A stretch of DNA of 64,000 nt from Pontibacter indicus (GCF_900156345.1 NZ_FTPP01000005.1:1-64000), one strand, 5' to 3'; shown: positions 34,931-43,780, counted from the stretch's first letter. Translations and numbers: made by a program. Notes: a model not told the origin generated them from the letters alone.

Positions 34931-35692
34931 TTAGAACGATTTGATAATGTCGGTAAAGTCACGCGATTTGAGCGAGGCCCCTCCGATCAGGCCACCGTCC
35001 ACGTCCGGCTGGGAGAACAGCTCTTTGGCGTTACCCGGGTTGCAGCTGCCACCGTACAGGATCGAACAGTTGAAAGCCGCCTCGGCATCGAACATGCGCG
35101 AAAGCTGCTCACGTATGTAGGCGTGCATTTCCTGGGCCTGCTGGCTGCTGGCTGTGCGGCCTGTGCCGATGGCCCAGATCGGCTCGTAAGCTACCACCAC
35201 CTGGTCAAATTCCTCGTTGCTCAGGTAAGAAAGGCTGTCGTGCAGCTGCTTGCCTACGTAGTCGAAGTGACGGTCCGCGTCGCGCTCATCCAGCGGCTCG
35301 CCGCAGCAGAAGATCGGCTTTATACCTTGCGCGATGGCCGCTTTGAGTTTCTTGTACAGCGTCTGCGCATCTTCGTGGTGGTACATGCGGCGCTCGCTGT
35401 GGCCGATGATCACGTACTGTACGCCTACCGACTTGAGCATGCTGGCCGACACCTCACCGGTATAGGCGCCGCTCTCGTGCTCGCTCAGGTTCTGGGCCGC
35501 CAGGTACATGCGGTCGTTGCCCTGCGTCAGTTTGCCCACGCTCTGCAGGAACGGGAAAGGCGGTGCCACGATCACGGTCACATCGCCGTTCACTTCGTCT
35601 TTCACCATGTTGTCGATCTCCGACACCAGCGAAAGCGCCTCCTCGTAGGTTTTGTTCATTTTCCAGTTGCCGGCAACAATTCGTTTTCTCAT
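34931..35692 (-). CDS. tpiA: Triose-phosphate isomerase
   Basis: TpiA interconverts dihydroxyacetone phosphate and glyceraldehyde 3-phosphate in glycolysis. The 253-residue barrel has GNWKMN with catalytic Lys (about 12), IIGHSERR with catalytic His (about 98), the active-site Glu in VAYEPIWAIGTG (about 170) and the phosphate loop LYGGSCNPGNA. It is a single-gene unit. Confidence 0.96.
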   Translation of the reverse strand: MRKRIVAGNWKMNKTYEEALSLVSEIDNMVKDEVNGDVTVIVAPPFPFLQSVGKLTQGNDRMYLAAQNLSEHESGAYTGEVSASMLKSVGVQYVIIGHSERRMYHHEDAQTLYKKLKAAIAQGIKPIFCCGEPLDERDADRHFDYVGKQLHDSLSYLSNEEFDQVVVAYEPIWAIGTGRTASSQQAQEMHAYIREQLSRMFDAEAAFNCSILYGGSCNPGNAKELFSQPDVDGGLIGGASLKSRDFTDIIKSF

Positions 35693-35786
35693 GTTTTATA
35701 GTAGCTATTGATTTATATTGGATTTATCCCCGTACGGCAAGTTAACAAATTAAGGTATACCTGCCTTGCTATACCTGAAAAACAAA

Positions 35787-35814
35787 CGCCGCGGCAAAAC
35801 CAATTGCCGCGGCG
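35787..35814 (-). terminator. Terminator after uvrA
   Basis: A perfect 11-bp stem CGCCGCGGCAA/TTGCCGCGGCG with a 6-base loop is followed on the minus strand by TTTGTTTTTC. It lies 16 bp past the uvrA stop codon. Confidence 0.85.
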
Positions 35815-35829
35815 CCTATAACTTATACC

Positions 35830-38637
35830 TTACAGTCTCTCCTTCAGGAACCTGGCGGTATGGTTATCCTCCAGCTTGGCCATGTCCTCCGGCGTGCCTT
35901 CAAACAGCAGGTGCCCACCGTTGGTACCGCCTTCCGGACCGAGGTCGATGATCCAGTCAGCGGATTTGATGATGTCCATGTTGTGCTCGATGATGACTAC
36001 TGTGTTGCCGTTCTCGATCAGCGCATTGATGGACTGCAGCAGTTTGTTGATGTCGTGGAAGTGCAGACCGGTGCTTGGTTCGTCGAAGATGAACAGGATA
36101 TCTTCCTGATGCGACTGCACGCCTTTGGTCAGGAACGACGCCAGCTTCACGCGCTGCGCCTCCCCACCCGACAAGGTGTTGCTCGACTGCCCCAACCGGA
36201 TATAGCCCAAACCCACATCGTTCAGCGGCTTCAGCTTCTCCACGATCTTCGACTGGTCGGCAAAGAAGTCGATGCTGTCGGCAATCGTCATGTCCAACAC
36301 TTCGGAAATGTTCTTCTCCTTATACTTGATATCGAGCACGTCCTGCTTGAAGCGCTGTCCGTGGCAGCTCTCGCAAGTGAGGTAGATGTCGGCCATGAAC
36401 TGCATTTCGATCTTCACCTGGCCCTCGCCCTGGCATACCTCGCAGCGGCCACCCTCGATATTGAACGAGAAGTGCGACGCCTTAAATCCGCGCGACTTGG
36501 CCAGCGGCTGATCGGCGTACAGCGTACGGATGGCATCATAGGCTTTCACATAAGTCACGGGGTTGGAGCGCGACGACTTGCCGATCGGGTTCTGGTCCAC
36601 AAACTCCACGTGGCGGATCTTGTTGTAGTCGCCCGCCAGTTTGTCGAATTTACCAGTCGCCTCGGCCGTGTTGCCGTGCAGCTTCATCATGGCCGGCGCC
36701 AGTATCTTCTTGATCAGGGTCGACTTGCCGGAGCCACTCACACCGGTTACCACGGTCATCACGCCCAACGGCACTTTCACGCTCAGGTTTTTGAGGTTGT
36801 TCTCACGTGCGCCTTGAATCTCAATGGCATTGCGCCATTTGCGTCGGCGCGCCGGCACCGACACCTCCATCTTCCCGCTCAGGTATTTGGCAGTATAGGT
36901 ATCGGCCGTTTGGGTCATCTCTTCCAGCGTGCCCTGGAACATCAGGTTGCCACCACCCGAGCCCGCCTCCGGCCCAATGTCGATCAATTGGTCAGCGGCA
37001 CGCATCATTTCTTCTTCGTGCTCCACCACAATCACGGTGTTGCCCAGCTTTTGCAAAGAGCGTAGCACGCCAATCAGTTGCTCGGAGTCTTTCGGGTGCA
37101 GACCGATGCTTGGTTCGTCCAGGATGTACATGGAACCTACCAAGGCGCTACCCAGCGAAGTAGCCAGGTTGATGCGCTGGCTTTCACCGCCGGAAAGAGT
37201 ATTGGAAAGACGGTTAAGTGTTAAGTAGCCCAGGCCCACCCGCACCAGGTAACCCAGGCGGTTGGTCACTTCCGTTACCAGTCGTTCGGCCACGTTGCGC
37301 TCGTGCTCGGTCAGCTGTAGCTGCTCAAAAAACGGCAGCGCCTGTGTGATCGGCATCAGCACCAGATCAGTGATGCTCTTGCCATTAATCTTCACATAGC
37401 TGGCATCTTTGCGCAGGCGCGAGCCTTTGCAGTCGGGGCAGGTGGTGCGGCCACGGTAGCGCGACAGCATCACGCGGTACTGTATTTTGTGCGTCTGCGA
37501 TTGCAGGTGCTTGAAGAAGTCGTTGAGTCCTTCGAAGTATTTGTTGCCGGTCCAGAGCAATTCCTGCTCTTTCTCGGAGAGTTCGTTGTAAGGACGGTGG
37601 ATCGGGAAGTCGAAGCGGATGCCGTTCTTCACGAGCGGCTGCAGCCACTCATTCATTTTTTCGGAACGCCAGGGCGCAACGGCTCCTTCATATACCGTCA
37701 GGCTTTTGTCAGGTATAACCAGGTCCGGATCTATACCTAGCACGCTGCCGAAACCCTCGCAGGTCTGGCAGGCGCCGTATGGGTTGTTGAAGCTGAAGAA
37801 GTTGACCGAAGGTTCCTCAAACACCATCCCATCGAGCTCAAAGCGGTCGGAGAACACACGCTCCTCACCGTCGCCATATTTCACGCGGCACTCGCCATGG
37901 CCTTCAAAAAAAGCCGTCTGCACTGAGTCAGCAATACGGAAAGACAGGTCCTCGTCTGATTTGTAGATGACAGCACGGTCTACCAGGATATAGATTTCCT
38001 TACCCAGCTTCGGCTTCTTCTCTTCGAGCAGTTCCTCTATAAAGTATACCTGCCCGTCGGCGTAGATTCTTGAGTAACCCTTCTGCAGTAGTAGGTCCAG
38101 TTCTTTGGCTAGCGTGCGGTCTTTGTGCAGCTGAAGCGGCGCTAGGATCATCACACGGGCCTCATCCTCCAGCGAGAAGATAAAGTCCACCACATCGGCT
38201 ACCGAGTCTTTCTGCACCACCTCACCCGAAACAGGCGAATATGTCTTGCCGATGCGGGCGTAGAGCAGCTTCAGGTAGTCGTAAATCTCGGTGCTGGTGC
38301 CCACGGTGGAGCGGTTGTTCTTAATGCTCACCTTCTGCTCGATGGCGATGGCCGGACTGATGCCTTTGATGTAGTCCACGTCCGGCTTGTCCATGCGACC
38401 CAGAAACTGGCGGGCGTATGAGCTCAGACTTTCCACGTACATGCGCTGCCCCTCGGCATACAGCGTGTCGAAGGCCAGGGAGGACTTGCCGGAGCCGGAA
38501 AGACCGGTTACGACGATGAACTTGTTGCGCGGCAGGGCCACACTGAGGTTTTTAAGATTGTGCACGCGGGCGCCTTTGATGATGATGTGCTGGCGCGGAT
38601 CGAGTGTGTCGAGGTTATTTTCGGATGTGTTTGCCAT
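35830..38637 (-). CDS. uvrA: Excinuclease ABC subunit A
   Basis: UvrA recognises bulky DNA lesions and loads UvrB in nucleotide excision repair. The 935-residue protein has two ABC ATPase modules: Walker A GLSGSGKSSLAFD near residue 38 and GVSGSGKSTLIKK near 640, and signatures LSGGESQRI and LSGGEAQRVKLA. Zinc-finger cysteines occur in CQTCEGFG, CPDCKGSR and CEVCQGEGQ...CESCHGQRF. I take the Met at 38637 (MANTSENNLDTL) rather than 38655. It is a single-gene unit; uvrB and uvrC are not here. Confidence 0.96.
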   Translation of the reverse strand: MANTSENNLDTLDPRQHIIIKGARVHNLKNLSVALPRNKFIVVTGLSGSGKSSLAFDTLYAEGQRMYVESLSSYARQFLGRMDKPDVDYIKGISPAIAIEQKVSIKNNRSTVGTSTEIYDYLKLLYARIGKTYSPVSGEVVQKDSVADVVDFIFSLEDEARVMILAPLQLHKDRTLAKELDLLLQKGYSRIYADGQVYFIEELLEEKKPKLGKEIYILVDRAVIYKSDEDLSFRIADSVQTAFFEGHGECRVKYGDGEERVFSDRFELDGMVFEEPSVNFFSFNNPYGACQTCEGFGSVLGIDPDLVIPDKSLTVYEGAVAPWRSEKMNEWLQPLVKNGIRFDFPIHRPYNELSEKEQELLWTGNKYFEGLNDFFKHLQSQTHKIQYRVMLSRYRGRTTCPDCKGSRLRKDASYVKINGKSITDLVLMPITQALPFFEQLQLTEHERNVAERLVTEVTNRLGYLVRVGLGYLTLNRLSNTLSGGESQRINLATSLGSALVGSMYILDEPSIGLHPKDSEQLIGVLRSLQKLGNTVIVVEHEEEMMRAADQLIDIGPEAGSGGGNLMFQGTLEEMTQTADTYTAKYLSGKMEVSVPARRRKWRNAIEIQGARENNLKNLSVKVPLGVMTVVTGVSGSGKSTLIKKILAPAMMKLHGNTAEATGKFDKLAGDYNKIRHVEFVDQNPIGKSSRSNPVTYVKAYDAIRTLYADQPLAKSRGFKASHFSFNIEGGRCEVCQGEGQVKIEMQFMADIYLTCESCHGQRFKQDVLDIKYKEKNISEVLDMTIADSIDFFADQSKIVEKLKPLNDVGLGYIRLGQSSNTLSGGEAQRVKLASFLTKGVQSHQEDILFIFDEPSTGLHFHDINKLLQSINALIENGNTVVIIEHNMDIIKSADWIIDLGPEGGTNGGHLLFEGTPEDMAKLEDNHTARFLKERL

Positions 38638-38978
38638 AAGGTATAGCGCCGGCAAGAAAGCCCACGCATGACGAACTGATTTTTATAGGATTCAAAGATA
38701 CAAATACCCTGTCGCATTCTGAAGGCATTTCCCCCATTCGTGCTATACCTGGCTTGCGGCCGAAGCATGCAACATGGCATCCTTTTGAAACACCCTCAGC
38801 TCTAAAAAGGTTTAGCTTCCTGGCACTATTTGCAGGTATAACAGCTGCCTGTTCTGCCGGAGGTAACTTGACCAGGTATAGCGCCCCAGGCCACTCGTAA
38901 AATAGTAGAATGTTTAAACTGCAGCTGCCCGCATGCGTATGTATGGGATGCTATCTACAACCATTAAAACCAAAAACC

Positions 38979-39101
38979 ATGGGAAAAGGAGATAAAAAAT
39001 CGAAGAGAGGTAAGATTGTGAAAGGTACTTACGGCAACAGCCGCCCAAGACAGGCGACCATCCGGAAAGCCGCCGAGAAAAAAGAGGCTGCTTCCAAGTA
39101 G
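38979..39101 (+). CDS. 30S ribosomal protein THX (bTHX)
   Basis: A 40-residue basic protein, MGKGDKKSKRGKIVKGTYG..., matches the Thermus Thx pattern (GKGDxxxxRGKIxxGTYGxxRPR). Thx sits in a cavity at the top of the 30S head and stabilises the RNA there. It also occurs in Bacteroidota. The Met at 38979 is chosen because the family starts there; an upstream in-frame ATG at 38910 adds 23 unrelated residues. A strong terminator follows. Confidence 0.93.
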   Translation: MGKGDKKSKRGKIVKGTYGNSRPRQATIRKAAEKKEAASK

Positions 39102-39128
39102 TATACTGCCTCACCCTGCCACATCAGT

Positions 39129-39168
39129 CATCCCATGCCTCGCTACGCGGAGCATGGGATGTTTTTTT
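39129..39168 (+). terminator. Terminator after the THX gene
   Basis: A perfect 10-bp stem CATCCCATGC/GCATGGGATG with a 13-base loop is followed by seven T residues. It reaches the 3' end of the convergent MFS gene. Confidence 0.88.
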
Positions 39169-40435
39169 AGACAGGCTCCAACTCGGGCGTCAAGTCCAGC
39201 TTGCGCAGCTTGTCGGCCTTCAGGGCCGTTACGCCCACCACCAACAGCGTGATCGCGCCACCCAGTACCACAGAGGGCACCGCGCCCATCACCTTGGCCA
39301 TTGCCCCTGCCCGAAATGCCCCGATCTCGTTAGAAGAACCGATGAAAATGCTGTTGACTGAGGAGACGCGGCCCTTCATGTACTCTGGTGTCAGGGTATG
39401 GAGGAGTGTGGAGCGGATGATGACGCTGATGCTATCGAAGGCGCCGCTCAGCACCAGCAGCACCAGCGAGAGCCAGAAACTAGTGGATAGCCCGAAAAAG
39501 ATCAGACTCAAGCCAAAACCCGCCACGCACCAGAGCATGATCTTCCCGGCTTTCAGGGTAATCGGATGGTAAGCCATCCAGATGGCCATGGCCACTGAAC
39601 CCACAGCAGGCGCCGCCCGCAGGAAGCCAAGCCCTTGCGGACCTACCAGCAGAATGTCCGACGCGAACACAGGCAGCAGTGCCACTGCGCCCCCAAACAG
39701 CACGGCGAACATGTCCAGAGAAATGGCATTGAGGATAACCTGGTTACCAAACACGAAACGCAAACCCGACCGGAGGCTGTCAACCATGTTCTGCGGATTG
39801 ACATTTTCCGGAAGCGCTTTCCCACCGATCAGCGCGAAAGCCATAAGTGACAACAACACCAGCAAGACATCTACCGCGTAGGCCGCCGTGATGCCGTAGA
39901 AGCCATACACCAGCCCGCCCAGTGCAGGGCCCACGAGCGAGGCAGCCTGCCAGGTAGTGCTGCTCCAGGTGATGGCATTGGCGTAAAGTTGCTTGTCGGC
40001 CACCAGTTGGGGCATGAAAGAGAACACAGCCGGCCCCATGAAGCCGCGCGCAATGCCGCTGATGAAGATGACCACGTAGATCGGCAGCACACCGTACAAG
40101 GGCAGCACACGGCTTATGTCCATCGTAAAGTACAGGAGCGCCAGCGAACAGAACATCAGCACCGCCACCACTGTCACGATAATGCGCTTGCGGGGCACCG
40201 TATCGGCCACGTAGCCAGCGTACAGCGACACAAAAATGGAAGGTATAGCCTCCGCCAGCCCTATCAGGCCCAGGGAGAAAACATCGTTTGTGATCGCGTA
40301 GATCTGCCAGCCCACCACCACGGCCTGGATTTGCATGGCCAGCGTGATGCACAGTCGCGCCGATATGTACAGCCTGAACTCCGGTAGCCGAAGCACGGCA
40401 TAGGGGTCATGCCTGCGTGTTGGTTTATCGTTCAT
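39167..40435 (-). CDS. MFS transporter, EntS/DHA3-like
   Basis: This 422-residue inner-membrane carrier has about twelve helices, with the loop motif AGYVADTVPRKRIIV after helix 2. The layout resembles the EntS/DHA3 group of the major facilitator superfamily, whose members export siderophores or drugs. The substrate is unknown. It converges on the THX gene. Confidence 0.87.
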   Translation of the reverse strand: MNDKPTRRHDPYAVLRLPEFRLYISARLCITLAMQIQAVVVGWQIYAITNDVFSLGLIGLAEAIPSIFVSLYAGYVADTVPRKRIIVTVVAVLMFCSLALLYFTMDISRVLPLYGVLPIYVVIFISGIARGFMGPAVFSFMPQLVADKQLYANAITWSSTTWQAASLVGPALGGLVYGFYGITAAYAVDVLLVLLSLMAFALIGGKALPENVNPQNMVDSLRSGLRFVFGNQVILNAISLDMFAVLFGGAVALLPVFASDILLVGPQGLGFLRAAPAVGSVAMAIWMAYHPITLKAGKIMLWCVAGFGLSLIFFGLSTSFWLSLVLLVLSGAFDSISVIIRSTLLHTLTPEYMKGRVSSVNSIFIGSSNEIGAFRAGAMAKVMGAVPSVVLGGAITLLVVGVTALKADKLRKLDLTPELEPV

Positions 40436-40995
40436 TCTCTCTTCTCCTACACAAACAGATTTTCATACCTGCAAAGCTACGCGATAGTGCCTATACCTGT
40501 AGGAGTCAGTGTCGAATAAATATGGGATCGGACTGCCCGGCCGGTCAATATTCCGGGGGCACTATTTTTCCTTTTTGCACGTTTCTATTTCCGAGCCTGT
40601 CCGTCTGAGGTCTAGGGCAACCTAACGGGTAGAAAAACTTCCTTCTTACCGCTTAACTTACCCGGGAAGCCAAATTGTTAGACGGGCGTTGGAACATTAA
40701 AAGGCTGAGTGCTTAGGCCATATAAAATTATTTAGAATTTCAGGTCTCAAACTGTAACACTCCGTCAGGTATAGAAGTATAATTTTTTAAGGAGCGGCCA
40801 CCCCCTCAGCAAGCAGCCGTCTCCCGCATGCCAGCTATCTCCAACTATGCCTACGCATGCTCCCGGTGCCTACAGCGCCATATTATTATTTAATTAACAA
40901 TCCTTTTATGGGTTAACGCAGCTAACTCAGGACCGTATCCTGAGCGAAGGAACTGCCGACTTTACTGATTATTAATATTTAAAAATACCGACATC
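40436..40995. other. Gene-free stretch, leader of the 111-residue-protein gene
   Basis: I find no gene or RNA family in these 560 bp. Two copies of the TATACCTG/AGGTATAG motif lie at about 40492 and 40767. A perfect 7-bp hairpin CTCAGGA/TCCTGAG with a 5-base loop lies at 40926-40944, 52 bp before the next ATG. Confidence 0.6.
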
Positions 40996-41331
40996 ATGGA
41001 ACAACTGGACATCCGCAATTTATTGGAGAACATCGAGAAGAAGGTGTACCAGCAGGAAATCACTTCTAGCTCTGACGTAACGCAACTGATCAACACCGAG
41101 ATCGCCAAAGCCATCAACCTCAACAGCAGAGTGGCTGGCGGCGAGGGGCTGCAGTATCAGAACATTTCCTGCACCACCATTGAGTGCTACCTGGAGCACC
41201 TGAAAGCAGTGGAAGCCAAGCTGCAACGCCCGGCCGACATCACTGCACAGTGCAAGCCTGTGGAAGAGCGCGAGATCAACCGGCGCCTGCTTCTGATCCT
41301 TAACCGCCTGAAGCGCTACAACCGCGAGTAG
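40996..41331 (+). CDS. Hypothetical protein, mostly helical
   Basis: This 111-residue soluble protein begins MEQLDIRNLLENIEKKVYQQE and is rich in Glu, Leu, Asn and Arg with amphipathic helical spacing. The C-terminus REINRRLLLILNRLKRYNRE looks like a charged helix. I do not recognise a family. It has its own leader and terminator, which supports a real gene. Confidence 0.7.
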   Translation: MEQLDIRNLLENIEKKVYQQEITSSSDVTQLINTEIAKAINLNSRVAGGEGLQYQNISCTTIECYLEHLKAVEAKLQRPADITAQCKPVEEREINRRLLLILNRLKRYNRE

Positions 41332-41356
41332 TCAGCATTATAATTTAAGTACACAC

Positions 41357-41397
41357 ATCCTTCGTACAGACGTCCCGCTCTTGCGAAGGATTTTTTT
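41357..41397 (+). terminator. Terminator after the 111-residue-protein gene
   Basis: A perfect 8-bp stem ATCCTTCG/CGAAGGAT with a 19-base loop is followed by TTTTTT. Confidence 0.78.
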
Positions 41398-41416
41398 ATG
41401 CCCTTTCAATACCTTT

Positions 41417-41432
41417 AATGACCAATGTCATT
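41417..41432 (+). promoter_or_regulatory. FNR/CRP-type palindrome upstream of the truncated haemoglobin gene
   Basis: AATGAC-CAAT-GTCATT is a perfect 6+4+6 palindrome with the spacing of FNR/DNR-family sites (TTGAT-N4-ATCAA). Its centre (41424.5) lies about 40-41 bp upstream of the start predicted from the -7 element at 41454-41461, the usual place for class II activation. No CRP/FNR gene is in the window. Confidence 0.55.
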
Positions 41433-41453
41433 TTTCCCGCGCGCCGGTGCTGG

Positions 41454-41461
41454 TAAATTTG
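41454..41461 (+). promoter_or_regulatory. Promoter -7 element for the truncated haemoglobin gene
   Basis: TAAATTTG matches TAnnTTTG, 29 bp before the ATG at 41490. No good -33 TTG is present, which fits an activator-dependent promoter. A small AAACC/GGTTT hairpin (41463-41476) lies at the predicted transcript start. Confidence 0.6.
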
Positions 41462-41489
41462 TAAACCTGAAGGTTTCAATTTGCAGCAA

Positions 41490-41879
41490 ATGAAGGAAGA
41501 TATAAAAGACGAACAGGATATAAAACTGCTGGTAGACTCGTTTTACGCCAAAGTAAACGAGGACGACCTCTTGGGGCCTATTTTCAATGGCTTTGCGAAA
41601 GTGGATTGGGAACACCACCTCCCCATTATGTATAATTTCTGGAGCTCCGTGCTGCTCGGCACCATGGCCTACAAGGGTCAGCCATTTCCCAAGCACATGC
41701 GCCTGCCGATAGACCGGCAGCACTTCGCCCGCTGGGTGACGCTGTTTTGCGAGACGGCAGATGAATTGTTTGCGGGCGAGAAAACAGCAGAGCTGAAACA
41801 AAAAGCCACCAGCATTGCCCAGGTGTTTCAGATGAAAATGGGCCTGCTGGACATCATCGGAAAAGAAATCACCACCTAA
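41490..41879 (+). CDS. Group III truncated haemoglobin
   Basis: A 129-residue haem protein has a two-over-two globin fold. Visible features are DSFYAKVNEDDLLGPIF (B helix with the Phe-Tyr pair), NFWSSVLLGTMAYKGQPFPKHMRLPI (E region) and the proximal His in RQHFARWVTLF. Group III members are linked to nitric oxide or oxygen chemistry under low oxygen, though in vivo roles are poorly known. The ATG at 41490 is preferred to a TTG nine bases earlier. The upstream FNR/CRP-like palindrome fits such a role. Confidence 0.9.
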   Translation: MKEDIKDEQDIKLLVDSFYAKVNEDDLLGPIFNGFAKVDWEHHLPIMYNFWSSVLLGTMAYKGQPFPKHMRLPIDRQHFARWVTLFCETADELFAGEKTAELKQKATSIAQVFQMKMGLLDIIGKEITT

Positions 41880-41902
41880 GGCAGCTTACTGCCTCAAAAG
41901 AG

Positions 41903-41950
41903 CGGCAGCCTTCCCGGTATAGAGCATGGGGAGGCTGCCGTTTTGCTTTT
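41903..41950 (+). terminator. Terminator after the truncated haemoglobin gene
   Basis: A 13-bp stem CGGCAGCCTTCCC/GGGGAGGCTGCCG with one wobble is followed by TTTTGCTTTTT. The loop contains GGTATAGAG, a copy of the interspersed motif. Confidence 0.85.
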
Positions 41951-42148
41951 TGCGTATACCTGCACCAGCCTGTCAGCCGCATACTAACCTCCTCCCTATC
42001 AGCACTATATACCACAATACTATATGTTGAAAAATAAATTTAACTAAAAGCATATACGTTTACATTTTCCTGCCGTATATTAGGGAATAGAAATTCTTAG
42101 CTGATGCATAGCATCTTTAATATTTTTTGTTAAAGACACCCGGCTATG

Positions 42149-42180
42149 TTTGTGCGGTCAAATCGCATTCCCTATATTTG
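42149..42180 (+). promoter_or_regulatory. ECF sigma gene promoter (Bacteroidota consensus)
   Basis: TTTG (42149-42152), 20 bp, then TATATTTG (42173-42180): a full match to the housekeeping consensus. The leader to the ATG at 42267 is about 80 nt. The remaining 41951-42148 stretch is AT-rich with nothing else recognisable. Confidence 0.75.
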
Positions 42181-42266
42181 ATTTACATTTCTCAAAAATA
42201 TTTGTTCTTATAGCCTAACGCAACAATATGATATAAAGCTCTACGTTAAACTAATGTAGCTTTACG

Positions 42267-42869
42267 ATGAATACAACTACCCAGCTGAGCGACTCCGCGT
42301 TGGTAACGCTCTACATCGCAGGTAACGAAAATGCGTTTGAACAGCTAGTAAACAGACACAAGAACAAAGTATTCACTACGATCTTACTGATTGTTAAAGA
42401 CACGTATACCGCTGAGGACCTCATGCAGGATGCCTTTATCAAGGCCATCCATACCATGAAAGGCGGCAGGTATAACGAAGAAGGCAAGTTCTCTTCCTGG
42501 ATATGCCGCATTGCCCACAACCTGGCAATCGACTTTTTCCGTAAAGAGAAAAGAAGCCCGATGATCACGCTGGAGGACGGTAGTAATGTGTTCAATGCCT
42601 TATCCTTTGCCGAAGACTCTGTGGAGTCGCAGCAGATTAAGGAGGACACCCACGCCCGACTACGCGAGCTGATCCAGACGCTGCCACAGGCGCAGCGGGA
42701 AGTGCTCATGATGCGCCATTACGCCGACATGAGCTTCCAGGAGATAGCAGAAGCAACCGGTGTGAGCATCAACACAGCTTTAGGTCGTATGCGCTACGCA
42801 TTAATCAACCTAAGAAAAAAGATGCTTAACGGCACGATTGCTTATGATAAAAACCTCTACTCAGAATGA
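42267..42869 (+). CDS. ECF-type RNA polymerase sigma factor
   Basis: This 200-residue sigma-70 family protein has region 2 (AEDLMQDAFIKAIHTM and SWICRIAHNLAIDFFRKEKR, about 50-95) and region 4 with a helix-turn-helix (QREVLMMRHYADMSFQEIAEATGVSINTALGRMRYALINLRKKM, about 150-190). It lacks regions 1 and 3, as ECF factors do. Its promoter looks housekeeping rather than self-recognising. A small gene overlaps its 3' end and may be its partner. Confidence 0.92.
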   Translation: MNTTTQLSDSALVTLYIAGNENAFEQLVNRHKNKVFTTILLIVKDTYTAEDLMQDAFIKAIHTMKGGRYNEEGKFSSWICRIAHNLAIDFFRKEKRSPMITLEDGSNVFNALSFAEDSVESQQIKEDTHARLRELIQTLPQAQREVLMMRHYADMSFQEIAEATGVSINTALGRMRYALINLRKKMLNGTIAYDKNLYSE

Positions 42870-43074
42870 GCTGATCCAGTACGTATACAATGAGTTGGCA
42901 GACCCTGCCCTCGAGCAACTGGAAACAGCATTGATGCACGACAACGAGCTGGCCGAGAGCTGCTCAGAACTCCTGCTACTCCAGCGACTGCTCGACGGCG
43001 CGGCCAAAAGCCCCAGCCAGCGGTCTATCGACAACATTTTAAATTACTCAAAAAGCTTAAGTTTGCAGTCTTAA
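42844..43074 (+). CDS. Small partner of the ECF sigma factor, possible anti-sigma-like protein
   Basis: A 76-residue protein starts MIKTSTQNELIQYVYNELAD at an ATG inside the last 26 bp of the sigma gene, so translation is likely coupled. The N-terminal helix (ELIQYVYNELADPALEQLETAL) resembles the start of zinc-type anti-sigma domains, but the His and Cys pair needed for zinc is missing and there is no membrane segment. The overlap suggests regulation of the sigma factor; this is inference. Confidence 0.72.
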   Translation: MIKTSTQNELIQYVYNELADPALEQLETALMHDNELAESCSELLLLQRLLDGAAKSPSQRSIDNILNYSKSLSLQS

Positions 43075-43093
43075 CCGACTGCAAACTTTTTTT
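43059..43093 (+). terminator. Terminator overlapping the small gene's stop and abutting nth
   Basis: A perfect 12-bp stem AAGTTTGCAGTC/GACTGCAAACTT with a 6-base loop is followed by T7. The first arm covers the last codons of the sigma-partner gene, its stop codon lies in the loop, and the nth ATG follows the T-tract directly. Confidence 0.85.
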
Positions 43094-43780
43094 ATGCGCA
43101 AACGAGAACGCTATAAGCTGCTGATCGAGCACTTTACCCAGAACTTTCCGGACCCCGAGACCGAACTTGCCTATTCCAATCCCTATGAGCTGATCCTCGC
43201 TGTGGTGCTCAGTGCCCAGTGCACCGACAAACGCGTGAACATGGTAACGCCTGCCTTGTTCGAGGCATTTCCTACGCCAGAACACCTGGCCGCAGCCACG
43301 CCAGAAGAGATCTTCCCGATCATCCGAAGCATCTCATACCCCAACAACAAAGCAAAGCACCTGGCGGGATTGGGCAGAATGCTGGTGGAACAGTTTAACG
43401 CCGAGGTGCCCAGCACCGTGGAAGAACTGGTGAAGCTGCCGGGCGTGGGCCGCAAAACGGCCAACGTGATCGTTTCGGTGATCTGGAACCAGCCGGCCAT
43501 GGCCGTGGACACGCACGTATTTCGGGTGAGCAAGCGCCTGGGCCTCGTTTCTAAAACAGCCAAGACACCGCTGGAGGTAGAGAAGGAACTCGTGGCTAAT
43601 TTGCCGCAGGAGCTGATCGCCAAGGCACACCATTGGCTCATATTGCACGGCCGCTACATCTGCCTGGCTCGTCGGCCTAAGTGTGAAGAGTGTCCGCTCA
43701 CGCATTTCTGCGCTTTCTTTCAAAAATACTACCCCAACATACCGGACGACCCGGAGAACAAGGTGGGAGGTATAGCCTGA
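43094..43780 (+). CDS. nth: Endonuclease III
   Basis: Nth removes oxidised pyrimidines and nicks abasic sites in base excision repair. The 228-residue protein has the helix-hairpin-helix LPGVGRKTANV with catalytic Lys (about 121), the catalytic Asp in AVDTHVFRVSKRLGL, and a 4Fe-4S loop C-x6-C-x2-C-x5-C in CLARRPKCEECPLTHFC. Its ATG directly follows the terminator of the previous gene, so expression depends on read-through or a promoter inside that gene. Confidence 0.95.
   Translation: MRKRERYKLLIEHFTQNFPDPETELAYSNPYELILAVVLSAQCTDKRVNMVTPALFEAFPTPEHLAAATPEEIFPIIRSISYPNNKAKHLAGLGRMLVEQFNAEVPSTVEELVKLPGVGRKTANVIVSVIWNQPAMAVDTHVFRVSKRLGLVSKTAKTPLEVEKELVANLPQELIAKAHHWLILHGRYICLARRPKCEECPLTHFCAFFQKYYPNIPDDPENKVGGIA

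Noticed and set aside
35860-37065. 401-codon open frame on the plus strand
   Set aside because: Antisense to uvrA; His/Leu-rich low-quality sequence with no domain.
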